A program made the translations under genes and the position numbers. This document shows, piece by piece, positions 18,725-27,280 of a stretch of DNA of 59,500 bases. Under the pieces are notes generated by a model. It was not told the origin of the DNA. It did not search any database and worked only from the letters and a program-made list of their open reading frames with translations. Origin of the DNA: JAVJUS01 sp040220455 (GTDB lineage Bacteria; Pseudomonadota; Alphaproteobacteria; DSM-16000; Inquilinaceae); contig JAVJUS010000065.1 in NCBI GenBank assembly GCA_040220455.1, forward strand, positions 1-59,500. The letters run 5' to 3'. Every line of letters begins with the position of its first letter. Position 1 is the stretch's first letter.

Positions 18725-19356
18725 CTCAGGAACGCGGCGATCAGGGTCTGGCCCACCGCCTGGCTCTTCTCCGGATGGAACTGGCAGCCAATCAGGTTGT
18801 CCCGGCCGATCACCGCCGCGACCGGACCGCCATAGTCCACCGTCGCCAGGTCATGGGCCGGATCGGCGCAGCGCACGTGGTAGCCATGGACGAAATAGCC
18901 GTGGGCTCGCGGCGGCAGGCCGGCCAGCACGGGATGCGCCGGTTCGGCGACGCGCAGGTCGTTCCAGCCCATATGCGGGATCTTGAGCGCCGGGTCGGAC
19001 GGTTCCAGCGGCACGGAGTCGCCCGCGATCCAGCCGAGCCCCTCGTGCACGCCGTACTCCCGCCCACGCTCGGCCATCAGCTGCATGCCGACGCAGATGC
19101 CCATGAACGGCCGCCCGCCCTCGGTCACCGCGGCCTCCAGCGCCTCGACCATGCCGGCCAGCCCGGCGAGCCCGGCCTTGCAGTCGGCGAAGGCGCCGAC
19201 GCCCGGCAGCACGATCCGGTCGGCGCCGCGCACGGTCGCCGCGTCGTCGGTCACCACCACCTCGGCGCCGAGGCCGTGATCGGCCGAGGCCCGCTCGAAG
19301 GCCTTGGCGGCCGAGCGCAGGTTGCCGGAGCCGTAGTCGATGATGGCGACGCGCAT
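18712..19356 (-). CDS. hisH: Imidazole glycerol phosphate synthase, glutaminase subunit
   Basis: HisH hydrolyses glutamine and channels ammonia to HisF. The 214-residue product starts MRVAIIDYGSGNLRS, has the nucleophile cysteine in PFMGICVGMQLM, and ends with GCQFHPEKSQ supplying the catalytic His and Glu of the class I amidotransferase triad. It is the first gene of the block hisH-GNAT-hisA-hisF-hisE. The ATG at 19356 fits the family N-terminus. hisB, which often precedes hisH in alphaproteobacteria, is not here; a divergent protease gene takes that place. Confidence 0.97.
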   Translation of the reverse strand: MRVAIIDYGSGNLRSAAKAFERASADHGLGAEVVVTDDAATVRGADRIVLPGVGAFADCKAGLAGLAGMVEALEAAVTEGGRPFMGICVGMQLMAERGREYGVHEGLGWIAGDSVPLEPSDPALKIPHMGWNDLRVAEPAHPVLAGLPPRAHGYFVHGYHVRCADPAHDLATVDYGGPVAAVIGRDNLIGCQFHPEKSQAVGQTLIAAFLRWRP

Positions 19357-19498
19357 GCGATCTCTGCATCGGACCGGGAAGTCGGGCGGCGTTGTACCAG
19401 GAAGGCAACCCTTGCGGAAGCGTCGCAACACCCCTCATGCCGGGATTGTGATTACTACCTTTGTATGTATCATGTCGGCCATGATGCGCGCTAAAGAC

Positions 19499-21004
19499 AT
19501 GGTTAGCCGTACAGGCTGGCGCTTCGCGTCGCCGGCATTGGCGGCGGTGCTGGCGGCCGGGATCCTGGCCGGCTGCACCGATGTCCGGCCGATCCGCACT
19601 CAGACGCTGGAGCCGATCCCGGTCCCCCGGACCACGCCCAGCGCCCTGTTCTCGCTGACCTCCCCGATCCTGGCCCAGCCGCTGTGGGAGTCCACCGGCT
19701 ATTCGATCGAGGGCCCCAATCCGATCGATCTCGGCGACTGGCTCGATCTGGGCGATGTCGGGATCCTGGGCTTCGATCTGGAATTCTGGCGCGTGTGCGA
19801 CGGCAGCGGGACCGAGACGATCCTCGGCCACATGTCCGAAGAAGCCTTCAAATGGTTCGAATGGGAGGCCGCTTTCGCCGATGCCCTGAAGCCGGCGGGC
19901 TACGACATCCTGGACCCGCGCGACAGCCGCTTCGCCAACGAGGAGCGGGCCAAGGCCGTGCGCTACCGGGTGGAGCCGCGGATCGACGCCATCGACAACC
20001 TGTGGTGCTATCAGGAAGAGATCGCCGCGTTCCAGCCGCTCCGCGGCACCCTGCCGCGCGGCATCGGTTCGATCGCGGTCCGCTGGACCGTGTTCGACGA
20101 GTTGAGCCAGCGCATCGTGCTCCAGAGCGAGACCCGCGGCTTCACGGTCCTGCGCCGGGCCTATCGCTCCATGCAGCACCAGATCATCCACAGCGCCTTC
20201 ATCTCGGCCGCCCGCAACCTGGGCGCCCAGCCGGCCTTCCACCGGCTCGCCGTCGGCGGCGGGCTGCCCACCCGGATCATCGGGCGCCCGCCTCCCGTCC
20301 GGGACGGCACCGGCGAGGATCCGCCGGACGGCCGCCCGATGCGACTCGTCGGCGCGCCGCCGCCGCGAACCGGCCCGGCACCCGACTCGCTGGGCCCCGC
20401 GCGTCGCTCGGTCGCCGTGGTCCATGCGGGCGGCGGCCACGGCTCGGCCTTCCTGATCACGCCCGACGGCCTGATGCTGACAAACGAGCACGTCGTCGGG
20501 GCGGCGCGGCAGGTCCGGGTCGAATTCGAGGACGGCACGGCGCGCGTCGCCCGGGTGCTCGACCGGGACCGGCCGCGCGACGTCGCCCTGCTGGACATCG
20601 GGCCGGTCGATCGCCCGGCCCTGCCGATCCGCCTCGACGCCGCCCGGGTGGGGGAGCGCGTGGCGGCCATCGGCGCCGGGCTGCGCGACGACCTGCCGGC
20701 CTCGGTGACCGAGGGTGTGGTCAGCGCCTGGCGCGAGAGCGATTGGCGGCCCGACCGGCAGATCTACATCCAGTCCGACGCGGATATCATCGGGGGAAAC
20801 AGCGGCGGGCCGCTGGTCGACCGGCGCGGCAACGTGGTCGGCATCGCCGTCGCCGGCTTCGTCGCGCGGGACGGCGAGGACACGTCGCTCGACCTGTTCG
20901 TTCCGATCGGCGAGGCGCTGGAGGTGCTCGGCCTCGCCCTGCCCCACGGGGTGCCGGAGCCGTCGCCGCGGCCCGGGCGGGACATGGCGCGGCGGGAGGG
21001 TTGA
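19499..21004 (+). CDS. Lipoprotein with C-terminal trypsin-like (S1C/HtrA-type) serine protease domain
   Basis: A 501-residue envelope protein. A lipoprotein signal (SPALAAVLAAGILAGC) puts the lipidated Cys at residue 26. Residues about 30-270 are an uncharacterised domain that binds no recognised motif; a proline-rich linker follows (about 255-295). The C-terminal protease domain (about 300-485) has the full triad: His331 in TNEHV, Asp361 in RDVALLD and Ser435 in GGNSGGPL. No PDZ domain is visible, unlike DegP. In-frame ATGs at 19472, 19481 and 19484 are alternatives; none has a clear ribosome-binding site, and 19499 gives the most usual signal-peptide length. The AT-rich stretch just upstream (19446-19473) could be the promoter. 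It lies between the his block (divergent) and hslVU. Confidence 0.87.
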   Translation: MVSRTGWRFASPALAAVLAAGILAGCTDVRPIRTQTLEPIPVPRTTPSALFSLTSPILAQPLWESTGYSIEGPNPIDLGDWLDLGDVGILGFDLEFWRVCDGSGTETILGHMSEEAFKWFEWEAAFADALKPAGYDILDPRDSRFANEERAKAVRYRVEPRIDAIDNLWCYQEEIAAFQPLRGTLPRGIGSIAVRWTVFDELSQRIVLQSETRGFTVLRRAYRSMQHQIIHSAFISAARNLGAQPAFHRLAVGGGLPTRIIGRPPPVRDGTGEDPPDGRPMRLVGAPPPRTGPAPDSLGPARRSVAVVHAGGGHGSAFLITPDGLMLTNEHVVGAARQVRVEFEDGTARVARVLDRDRPRDVALLDIGPVDRPALPIRLDAARVGERVAAIGAGLRDDLPASVTEGVVSAWRESDWRPDRQIYIQSDADIIGGNSGGPLVDRRGNVVGIAVAGFVARDGEDTSLDLFVPIGEALEVLGLALPHGVPEPSPRPGRDMARREG

Positions 21005-21156
21005 TCGGCGGCGCGCGCCGCCTCACATTCCCGGGTCTCGGTGGGACGAGCCCGCCGGGAGCCTCGTCACGGGCGGTCGCCTTCCAGCGCCGCCCGGGCG
21101 GCATCCGGGCCCGAGGCCCCGCCGCCCGTTTCCCGACAGCCGCATCAGGACCCGGA

Positions 21157-21708
21157 ATGTCCGACAGCGCGTTTCCCGGTTGGCACGGCACGACCATCCT
21201 GGCCGTGCGCAAGGCGGGCAAGGTCGTCGTCGTGGGCGACGGCCAGGTGACCGCCGGCAACACGATCATGAAGCAGGGCGCGCGCAAGGTGCGCCGGCTC
21301 GCCGGCGGGCGGGTGATCGGCGGCTTCGCCGGCGCCACGGCCGACGCCTTCGCCCTGTTCGAGCGGCTGGAGGCCAAGCTGGAGCAGTATCCCGCCCAGC
21401 TGCCGCGCGCCTGCGTCGAGCTCGCCAAGGACTGGCGCACCGATCGCTACCTGCGCCGGCTGGAGGCGATGATGGCGGTCTGCGACAAGGACGTCTCGCT
21501 GACGCTGACCGGCACCGGCGACGTGATGGAGCCGGACGACGGGCTGATCGCCATCGGCTCCGGCGGGCCGATGGCCCTGGCCGCGGCGCGCGCGCTGATC
21601 GACCGCGACGACATGGATGCCGAGGCGATCGGCCGCCGCGCGCTGGAGATCGCCGCGGGCATCGACATCTACACCAACGGACAGATCGTTCTCGAGGTTC
21701 TGGAATGA
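21157..21708 (+). CDS. hslV: ATP-dependent protease subunit HslV (ClpQ)
   Basis: HslV is the proteolytic subunit of the HslUV complex, a two-ring hexamer related to proteasome beta subunits. The 183-residue product has a short propeptide (MSDSAFPGWHG); cleavage would expose Thr12 of TTILAVRK as the N-terminal nucleophile. GDGQVTAGNTIMKQGARKVR and the C-terminal YTNGQIVLEVLE are conserved. The gene ends in an ATGA overlap with hslU, its obligate partner. A 152-base gap separates it from the upstream protease gene; no classical heat-shock promoter was recognised there. Confidence 0.98.
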   Translation: MSDSAFPGWHGTTILAVRKAGKVVVVGDGQVTAGNTIMKQGARKVRRLAGGRVIGGFAGATADAFALFERLEAKLEQYPAQLPRACVELAKDWRTDRYLRRLEAMMAVCDKDVSLTLTGTGDVMEPDDGLIAIGSGGPMALAAARALIDRDDMDAEAIGRRALEIAAGIDIYTNGQIVLEVLE

Positions 21709-23015
21709 CCGCGTTCTCCCCGCGCGAGATCGTCTCCGAGCTCGACCGCTACATCGTCGGCCAGGCCGACGCCAAGCGCGCGGTCGCCATCGCCCTGCGC
21801 AACCGCTGGCGCCGCCAGCAGTTGGCGGAGGGCATGCGCGAGGAGGTGCTGCCCAAGAACATCCTGATGATCGGGCCCACCGGCGTCGGCAAGACCGAGA
21901 TCGCGCGCCGCCTCGCCCGGCTGGCCGAGGCGCCGTTCCTCAAGGTCGAGGCGACCAAGTTCACGGAAGTCGGCTATGTCGGCCGCGACGTGGAGCAGAT
22001 CGTGCGCGATCTGGTCGAGGTCGCCATCGCCATGACCAAGGAAAAGCAGCGCAAGAAGGTCAACGCCCAGGCCGAGGTGGCGGCCGAGGACCGGGTGCTC
22101 GACGCCCTGGTCGGTAAGTCCGCCGGCTCGGGGACACGCACCAAGTTCCGCCGGATGCTGCGCGACGGCGAGCTCAACGACAAGGAGATCGAGGTCGAGG
22201 TCCAGGACACCTCCGGCGGCGGCCTGCCGACCTTCGACGTGCCCGGCATGCCCGGCGCGCAGATGGGCATGATCAATCTCGGCGACATCTTCGGCAAGGC
22301 GCTGGGCGGCCGGACCAAGACGCGCAAGATGTCGGTCGGGGAGAGCTACGAGGTCCTGGTCGCCGAGGAGGCGGAGAACCTGCTCGACCAGGAGCAGGTG
22401 ACGACCGACGCCATCCGGCTGGTCGAGCAGGACGGCATCGTCTTCCTCGACGAGATCGACAAGATCACCGCGCGCTCCGAGCGCCAGGGCGCCGATGTCA
22501 GCCGGGAGGGGGTGCAGCGCGACCTGCTGCCGCTGATCGAGGGCACCACGGTCGCCACCAAGCACGGCACGGTGAAGACCGACCACATCCTGTTCATCGC
22601 CTCGGGCGCCTTTCACTTGGCCAAGCCCTCGGACATGCTGCCCGAACTGCAGGGCCGCCTGCCGATCCGGGTCGAGCTCCAGCCGCTCGCCCGCGCCGAT
22701 TTCGAGCGCATTCTGACCGAGCCGGACTACAGCCTGATCAAGCAGTATGTCGCGCTGCTGGGCACGGAGGGGGTGTCGCTCGACTTCACCGAGGACGCGG
22801 TCTCGACGCTCGCCGAGCTGGCCGCCGAGATCAACCAGTCGGTCGAGAACATCGGCGCCCGGCGCCTCCACACGGTGCTGGAGAAGCTGCTCGACGAGAT
22901 CAGCTACACCGCCTCGGACCGCTCGGGCGAGACGATCACCATCGACGGCGCCTATGTCCGCGAGCGCGTCGGCGCCCTGGCCCACGACGCCGACCTCAGC
23001 CGCTTCATCCTGTAG
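21705..23015 (+). CDS. hslU: ATP-dependent protease ATPase subunit HslU (ClpY)
   Basis: HslU is the AAA+ unfoldase that feeds substrates to HslV. The 436-residue product has the family length. The Walker A motif GPTGVGKT is at residues 57-64, followed by TKFTEVGYVGRDVEQIVRD; the I-domain covers about 110-230, Walker B (IVFLDEIDKI) lies near 243-253, and the sensor and C-terminal helical region ends LAHDADLSRFIL, whose terminal residues dock into HslV. It starts within the hslV stop codon region, which couples translation of the two subunits. Confidence 0.98.
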   Translation: MTAFSPREIVSELDRYIVGQADAKRAVAIALRNRWRRQQLAEGMREEVLPKNILMIGPTGVGKTEIARRLARLAEAPFLKVEATKFTEVGYVGRDVEQIVRDLVEVAIAMTKEKQRKKVNAQAEVAAEDRVLDALVGKSAGSGTRTKFRRMLRDGELNDKEIEVEVQDTSGGGLPTFDVPGMPGAQMGMINLGDIFGKALGGRTKTRKMSVGESYEVLVAEEAENLLDQEQVTTDAIRLVEQDGIVFLDEIDKITARSERQGADVSREGVQRDLLPLIEGTTVATKHGTVKTDHILFIASGAFHLAKPSDMLPELQGRLPIRVELQPLARADFERILTEPDYSLIKQYVALLGTEGVSLDFTEDAVSTLAELAAEINQSVENIGARRLHTVLEKLLDEISYTASDRSGETITIDGAYVRERVGALAHDADLSRFIL

Positions 23016-23056
23016 CTCATGGGCCACGGTCGGGGCCGCCCGCGCACCGCTCCGCG

Positions 23057-23127
23057 GTGGGCAACCTGCGCCATGCACCCCCGTGGGTCGCCCACGGCCG
23101 CCGGGCCGTGCGCGACGGCACGGACGG
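23057..23127. repeat. Degenerate copy of an intergenic palindromic repeat (family A)
   Basis: In the gap between convergent hslU and livF there is a GTGGGCAACCTGCG segment followed by GTGGGTCGCCCACGGCCG and a GTGCGCGACGGCAC segment. These resemble the ends and centre of the repeat at 39647-39729 in the reverse orientation. The match is partial, so relatedness is tentative. The internal inverted repeats could serve as a bidirectional transcription stop for the two convergent genes. Confidence 0.4.
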
Positions 23128-23146
23128 CGGGGTCTCGCGCTCCGCG

Positions 23147-23992
23147 CTACAGCCAGCGCTTGCGGCGCTTGAAGCTCTTGAGGTCCTTGAAACTCTTGCG
23201 TTCCGCGCCGCCGCCGCCGAGGTAGAATTCCTTGACGTCCTCGTTGTCGCGCAGCGCCTCGGCCGTGCCGTCGAGGACGACCTTGCCGTTCTCCATGATG
23301 TAGCCGTAGCTCGCCGCCTCCAGGGCCATGCGGGCGTTCTGCTCGACCAGCAGGATCGTGATGCCCAGCTCCTCGTTCAGGCGGCGGATGATGCCGAAGA
23401 CTTCCCGCACCAGCATCGGCGACAGGCCCATCGACGGCTCGTCCATCAGGATCAGCTTGGGCCGCGCCATCAGCGCCCGGCCGATGGCGAGCATCTGCTG
23501 CTCCCCGCCCGAGAGATAGCCGGCCAGGCCGGTGCGTTCCTTCAGCCGCGGGAAATAGCCGTAGACCCGGTCGAGATCGGCCTGCAGCGCACCCCGGTCG
23601 CGCCGGGTATGGGCGCCCAGCAGCAGGTTCTCGTGGGCGGTCATGTCCTGGATGATGCGCCGGCCTTCCATGACCTGGAAGATGCCGGCCTTGACGATGT
23701 CGCCCGGATCGCGGCCGGAGATCGCCTGCCCGCCATACTCGACCGTGCCGCGTGTGATCTCCCCGTCCTCGGTCTTGAGCAGGCCGGAGATCGCCTTGAG
23801 CGTCGTCGACTTGCCCGCGCCGTTCGCCCCCAGCAGCGCGATGATCGCCCCCTCGGGCACGGTGAGCGACAGGCCGCGCAGCACCAGGATGACGTCGCTG
23901 TAGACGACCTCGATGTTGTTGACGGCGAGCAGCGGCGGCGCCTCGGCGGCGGCGGGCTCGCGGGTCGCGGCGGCGTCGGGGCTGGCGGTCAC
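23147..23992 (-). CDS. livF: Branched-chain-type ABC transporter ATP-binding protein (LivF-like)
   Basis: One of two ATPases of the hydrophobic amino-acid/organic-acid ABC importer encoded here. The 281-residue product has Walker A GANGAGKST, the Q-loop in FQVMEGRRI, the signature YLSGGEQQM, Walker B LILMDEPSMGLSP and the H-loop equivalent in LLVEQN. The GTG at 23992 is preferred, with a GGAG seven bases upstream; an ATG at 24037 is in frame but lies inside the dispersed repeat at 24015-24118, so its extra 15 residues would be repeat-derived. The C-terminus is basic (KSFKRRKRWL). It is the last gene of the liv operon. Confidence 0.95.
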   Translation of the reverse strand: MTASPDAAATREPAAAEAPPLLAVNNIEVVYSDVILVLRGLSLTVPEGAIIALLGANGAGKSTTLKAISGLLKTEDGEITRGTVEYGGQAISGRDPGDIVKAGIFQVMEGRRIIQDMTAHENLLLGAHTRRDRGALQADLDRVYGYFPRLKERTGLAGYLSGGEQQMLAIGRALMARPKLILMDEPSMGLSPMLVREVFGIIRRLNEELGITILLVEQNARMALEAASYGYIMENGKVVLDGTAEALRDNEDVKEFYLGGGGAERKSFKDLKSFKRRKRWL

Positions 23993-24014
23993 GGGACGGC
24001 TCCGATCCTCGGAA

Positions 24015-24118
24015 GATAGGGCAATTTCCGGACTCACTGAATCGTCAGGTCGGAAATTGCCCTATCTTCAACAAGATAGAGCATCTTGTCTGCGCCCGTC
24101 CGGGCGCAGGATGCTCTA
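24015..24118. repeat. Dispersed two-hairpin repeat, family C, copy 1
   Basis: Hairpin 1 has a perfect 16-bp stem (GATAGGGCAATTTCCG at 24015-24030, complement at 24051-24066). Hairpin 2 spans 24077-24118 with TAGAGCATC / GATGCTCTA outer arms and TGCGCCCG / CGGGCGCA inner arms. The same two-hairpin unit recurs, reversed and diverged, at 50006-50110. It lies between the binding-protein gene and livF, so it may lower or separate livF expression within the operon. It contains the upstream in-frame ATG of livF. Confidence 0.85.
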
Positions 24119-24192
24119 GGCGGCGCGGCGGCCGGACGGGCCGGGGGCAGGGTTTGGGCCCGCGCCCGGCCGGCCGCCGCGGGCAGCGGGGC

Positions 24193-25491
24193 TCAGTAGC
24201 CGAGCCACTCCGGCCGGCGCGGCAGGTCGACCTGGCCCACCTTCTCGAGCGCCATGGTACCGTCGCCCATCAGCTCGGTCACCGTCCGGCCCTCGGTCGA
24301 GCCGGTGACGCGGCCGCGGTAGATCGGCACGGTCATCAGGCCGCGATGATCCTCCGGCGTCCAGGTGGACGGCAGGCAGACATCCTCCAGCCCCTCCGGC
24401 ACCCAGTCCTCGCGGGCATACATGGCGTCGCGGATGGCCGGTCCGGCGATGTCCCCGGACTCGGCCGCGATCTCCATCGCCTCGACCATGTACATGGCCG
24501 AGCACACGCCCGAGAGGTAGCTGAGCACGCGGTACTGCCCGCCGCTCTCGTCGGACTGGGCGGAGATCTCCCGCACCGTGTCGAGGCCGGCGTTGTCGTC
24601 GGTCCAGATGGAGCCGGTGCGCACCGCGACCACCACGCCGTCGGCGTTCTGGCCGGCGGCCTTCATGACGTTCTCGTCATAGCCCCAGACGTTGGAGACG
24701 AACTGCACGTCGGTCTCCGCCGTCGCGCAGCTGTTGAGCAGGGAGATCGTCGAGCCCGCGATGTTGGCGACATAGGCGTAGTCCGCCTCGACCTCGTTCA
24801 GCGTCAGGCACTGGGGCGTGAAGTCGCCCGGCGCCAGCGAATAGGTGATCGGGTCGGCGACCTCGAAGCCCAGCTCCTCGGCGTATTCGGTGCAGGCCTG
24901 CTTGGGCGAGTTCGGGTAGGGGTGGTTGTCGCCCATGTGCACCCAGACGGGCGTGCCTTCCTCGCCGCTGTCCTGCCAGTCCTGCCATGACCACTCGGCC
25001 AGCGCGCGGCAGGCGTCGGAATAGCTGGGCCCGTAGAAGAAATTGAAGGGCGCGGCCTTGGTGCTGTTCGGCGCCTCGCCGGTCGGGTCGGTCAGCACGC
25101 CCGAATAGCTGGCCGAGTAGTACGGGATCTCGTCCCGGCGCACGAAGTCGATCAGGGCTTCCGTATCGGCCGTGCCCCAGCCCTGGATGGCGACCACGCC
25201 GTCGCCCGAGGTCCAGCGGCGGTAGGTCGAGACCGCGCGCGGCGCCTGGTAGGCGTAGTCCACCGTCTCGAAATCGATCTGCCGGCCGTCCACGCCGCCA
25301 TTGGCGTTGACCCAGTCCAGCGTGTCGGCGATGCCGTTGGCGTAGTCGACGCCGATCGACGCGGTCGCGCCGGTCAGGTCCGCCAGATGGCCGACCGGGA
25401 TGTCCTGAGCGGCGGCGAGCCCGGGCAGGCCGGCCGCGGCGATCACCGCGGCGCCGATCCCGCGGGTCGCGGCCCGTCGTGTCTTGCCCAT
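24193..25491 (-). CDS. livK: Periplasmic substrate-binding protein of the branched-chain-type ABC importer
   Basis: A 432-residue type I periplasmic binding protein (HAAT family). A signal peptide is visible (RGIGAAVIAAAGLPGLAAAQ, cleavage after AAA). Then IPVGHLADLTGATASIG and a two-lobe fold with conserved VDYANGIADTLDWVNANGGVDG. The start has a strong GGAGGAAA ribosome-binding site. Substrate cannot be read from sequence; the operon's acyl-CoA ligase suggests an organic acid rather than an amino acid. The length, above the usual 370-400, fits the subgroup associated with such ligase-containing operons. Confidence 0.93.
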   Translation of the reverse strand: MGKTRRAATRGIGAAVIAAAGLPGLAAAQDIPVGHLADLTGATASIGVDYANGIADTLDWVNANGGVDGRQIDFETVDYAYQAPRAVSTYRRWTSGDGVVAIQGWGTADTEALIDFVRRDEIPYYSASYSGVLTDPTGEAPNSTKAAPFNFFYGPSYSDACRALAEWSWQDWQDSGEEGTPVWVHMGDNHPYPNSPKQACTEYAEELGFEVADPITYSLAPGDFTPQCLTLNEVEADYAYVANIAGSTISLLNSCATAETDVQFVSNVWGYDENVMKAAGQNADGVVVAVRTGSIWTDDNAGLDTVREISAQSDESGGQYRVLSYLSGVCSAMYMVEAMEIAAESGDIAGPAIRDAMYAREDWVPEGLEDVCLPSTWTPEDHRGLMTVPIYRGRVTGSTEGRTVTELMGDGTMALEKVGQVDLPRRPEWLGY

Positions 25492-25607
25492 GCGTTTCCT
25501 CCTCCGTGTTGCTGCGGCGGCCGCTCTTGTCGTCCGCGGCGGCCCGCCTTGCGCCGCTTGCCGGCGCGGGGACTGCCCGCTCCCGAGGTCCCGGAGCGCG
25601 CCCGGGG

Positions 25608-26708
25608 TCAGTACGAGAACGGGTAGAGCTTGAACGACATCTTGGTCTGGCGCCATCGATGGGCCAGCCCGTCGGGCTCGAAGATCAGGAACAGGATGAT
25701 CGCCAGGCCGATCGCCATCTCCTGCAGGAAGTTGATGTTCTGGCCGAGGCCGAGCGCGGCGTCGATCGCGCTGCCGCTCAAGCCCCGGCCCAGCGCCTGC
25801 ATTGCCTCGGGCAGCAGGACCATGAAGGCCGTGCCCATCAGCGTGCCCATGATCGAACCCAGCCCGCCGATGATGATCATGCCGAGGAACTGGATCGAGA
25901 ACAGGATGGTGAACGCCTCGACCGAGACGAATCCCAGGTAGTGGGCGTAGAGCGCGCCGCCGATGCCGGCGTAGAACGAGCCGATGCCGAAGGACATCAC
26001 CCGGTACTTGGTCAGGTTGACGCCCATGATTTCGGCCGAGAGGTAGTGGTCCCGCACCGCGACCAGGGCCCGGCCGTCGCGGGTGCGCATCAGGTTCGTC
26101 GCCAGCAGGTAGGAAACGATCACCCAGCCCAGCACGACGTAGAAGTACTGGTGGGCGTCGAAGAGCTGGGCGCCGAAGATCGACATCGGCTCGGCCAGCG
26201 CGCCGTGGGTGCCGCCGGTGAACCATTCGGCCCGGGCGAAGAAGTCCTCCAGGATGAACTGCGCGGCCAGCGTCGCGATGGCGAGGTAGAGACCCTTGAT
26301 GCGCGCCGCCGGCACGCCGAAGATCAGCCCGACCGCCGCCGTCATGGCGCCGGCCAGCGGCACGCAGAAGAAGACCGGGATGCCGGTCGTCTTGTTGAGC
26401 CAGACGCTCGAGAACGCGCCGAAGCCGAAGAACACCGCGTGGCCGATCGAGATCTGCCCGGTGAATCCGACCAGGATGTTGAGGCCGAGCGCGGCGATGC
26501 CGAGATAGCCGATCTGGATCAGCAGGTTGAGCCAGTAGGCGTCGATCAGCTCGAACCCGGCGCCGAGCAGCGTCGGCAGCGGCAGCAGCGTTAGGACGAC
26601 GATCCCGACGATCACCCAATTACGCGAGGCCCGGTCCTCGAAGATCGTCGTGTCGGCGGCGTACGAGGTCCGGAAATCCCCGCAAGGCCGCCTCCCCACC
26701 CCGGCCAT
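25608..26708 (-). CDS. livM: Branched-chain-type ABC transporter permease (LivM-like)
   Basis: A 366-residue polytopic permease with about ten hydrophobic segments, the first beginning at residue 31 (NWVIVGIVVLTLLPLPTLLG). Conserved LivM sequences include LGLNILVGFTGQISIGHAVFFGFGA near residue 75 written here in part, and GRALVAVRDHYLSAEIMGVN, the EAA-like coupling loop. It pairs with LivH. The 91 bases upstream include the left end of the GxxExxY insertion; the ATG at 26708 follows GGAGG. Confidence 0.95.
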   Translation of the reverse strand: MAGVGRRPCGDFRTSYAADTTIFEDRASRNWVIVGIVVLTLLPLPTLLGAGFELIDAYWLNLLIQIGYLGIAALGLNILVGFTGQISIGHAVFFGFGAFSSVWLNKTTGIPVFFCVPLAGAMTAAVGLIFGVPAARIKGLYLAIATLAAQFILEDFFARAEWFTGGTHGALAEPMSIFGAQLFDAHQYFYVVLGWVIVSYLLATNLMRTRDGRALVAVRDHYLSAEIMGVNLTKYRVMSFGIGSFYAGIGGALYAHYLGFVSVEAFTILFSIQFLGMIIIGGLGSIMGTLMGTAFMVLLPEAMQALGRGLSGSAIDAALGLGQNINFLQEMAIGLAIILFLIFEPDGLAHRWRQTKMSFKLYPFSY

Positions 26709-26728
26709 CAGCAGGGGCCTCCGGTCTC

Positions 26729-26742
26729 GGTCATCGGACGCG
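26729..26742. repeat. Direct repeat, livM side of the GxxExxY insertion
   Basis: GGTCATCGGACGCG here matches GGTCATCAGACGCG at 27281-27294 in 13 of 14 positions. The second copy includes the livH stop codon. This looks like a duplication of the livH 3' end made when the intervening segment was inserted. Confidence 0.6.
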
Positions 26743-26750
26743 GTGGAATT

Positions 26751-26783
26751 CCACCACGAAGGACACGAAGATCACGAAGGCGG
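26751..26783. repeat. Inverted repeat, left arm of the GxxExxY cassette
   Basis: Three near-copies of CACGAAG in a row (CCACGAAGG, ACACGAAGA, TCACGAAGG). The arm is complementary to 27207-27239 at 28 of 33 positions. From memory, similar ACGAAG-rich sequences flank GxxExxY genes in other genomes; this needs checking. Confidence 0.7.
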
Positions 26784-26799
26784 TGGCGCAAGACGCGAT

Positions 26800-27204
26800 T
26801 CACAGCGCGATTCTCACTAGGCCGTCTCGTATTCTCATGACATTGAAATTCACGAGAAAGCCCAGTTCCTTCCGTGAAAGCCTCAAATACGTGATCAATT
26901 GAGCGGAATGGATCGGGAGCAGCGAATCGACGCTCTTGAGCTCCATGACGATGGCGTCTTCCACGATCAAGTCGACCCGGTACCCGGCATCGAGACGCCG
27001 CCCCTTGTACTCGATCGGCAACGAACGTTGCCGATCGAAACCGATCCCTCGATCGGCAAATTCCGCCGCGATACACGCTTCGTACGCGCTTTCCAGGAGC
27101 CCCGGTCCGAGCGCGCGGTGGACCTTGTACGCGGCATCGACGACCTCCCTCGCCAGCCGCTCGATCCCCGGGCCGAACCGGGTCCGAGACCGCATTCCTG
27201 TCAC
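26800..27204 (-). CDS. GxxExxY family protein (PD-(D/E)XK nuclease-like fold)
   Basis: The 134-residue protein carries the family motif GPGLLESAYE (residues 33-42) preceded by VVDAAYKVHRALG. A PD-(D/E)XK-like core follows: YRVDLIVEDAIVMELKS with the Asp and ExK residues. Family biochemistry is largely unknown; the fold suggests nuclease ancestry. It is alone in a segment bounded by inverted and direct repeats and interrupts the livH-livM junction on the same strand, so it is probably read through with the operon. GTG 27204 is used; ATG 27195 is equally possible. Confidence 0.88.
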   Translation of the reverse strand: MTGMRSRTRFGPGIERLAREVVDAAYKVHRALGPGLLESAYEACIAAEFADRGIGFDRQRSLPIEYKGRRLDAGYRVDLIVEDAIVMELKSVDSLLPIHSAQLITYLRLSRKELGFLVNFNVMRIRDGLVRIAL

Positions 27205-27206
27205 GG

Positions 27207-27239
27207 CCGCCTTCGTGTTCTTCGTGAACTTCGTGGTAA
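27207..27239. repeat. Inverted repeat, right arm of the GxxExxY cassette
   Basis: Built from repeated CTTCGTG units and complementary to the left arm at 28 of 33 positions. It lies immediately upstream of the GxxExxY start codon, so it would be transcribed into its leader. Confidence 0.7.
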
Positions 27240-27280
27240 AACATACTACCGAAGGGCGAGACGCGGAAGCGGGGCTCAGG

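Larger units (their letters stand above)
26743..27280. mobile_element. GxxExxY cassette inserted between livH and livM
   Basis: A 538-bp segment holding one gene, bounded by imperfect inverted repeats (26751-26783 and 27207-27239, 28 of 33 positions complementary, built from repeated ACGAAG units) and outside these by a 14-bp direct repeat (26729-26742 and 27281-27294). Removing the segment with one repeat copy would place livM about 25 bases after the livH stop, normal for this operon. No transposase is present, so mobilisation would be in trans or by an unknown route. Confidence 0.6.

Noticed and set aside
23993..24037. Upstream ATG 24037 as the start of livF
   Set aside because: The extra residues would be translated from the dispersed family C repeat, and GTG 23992 has a good GGAG site.
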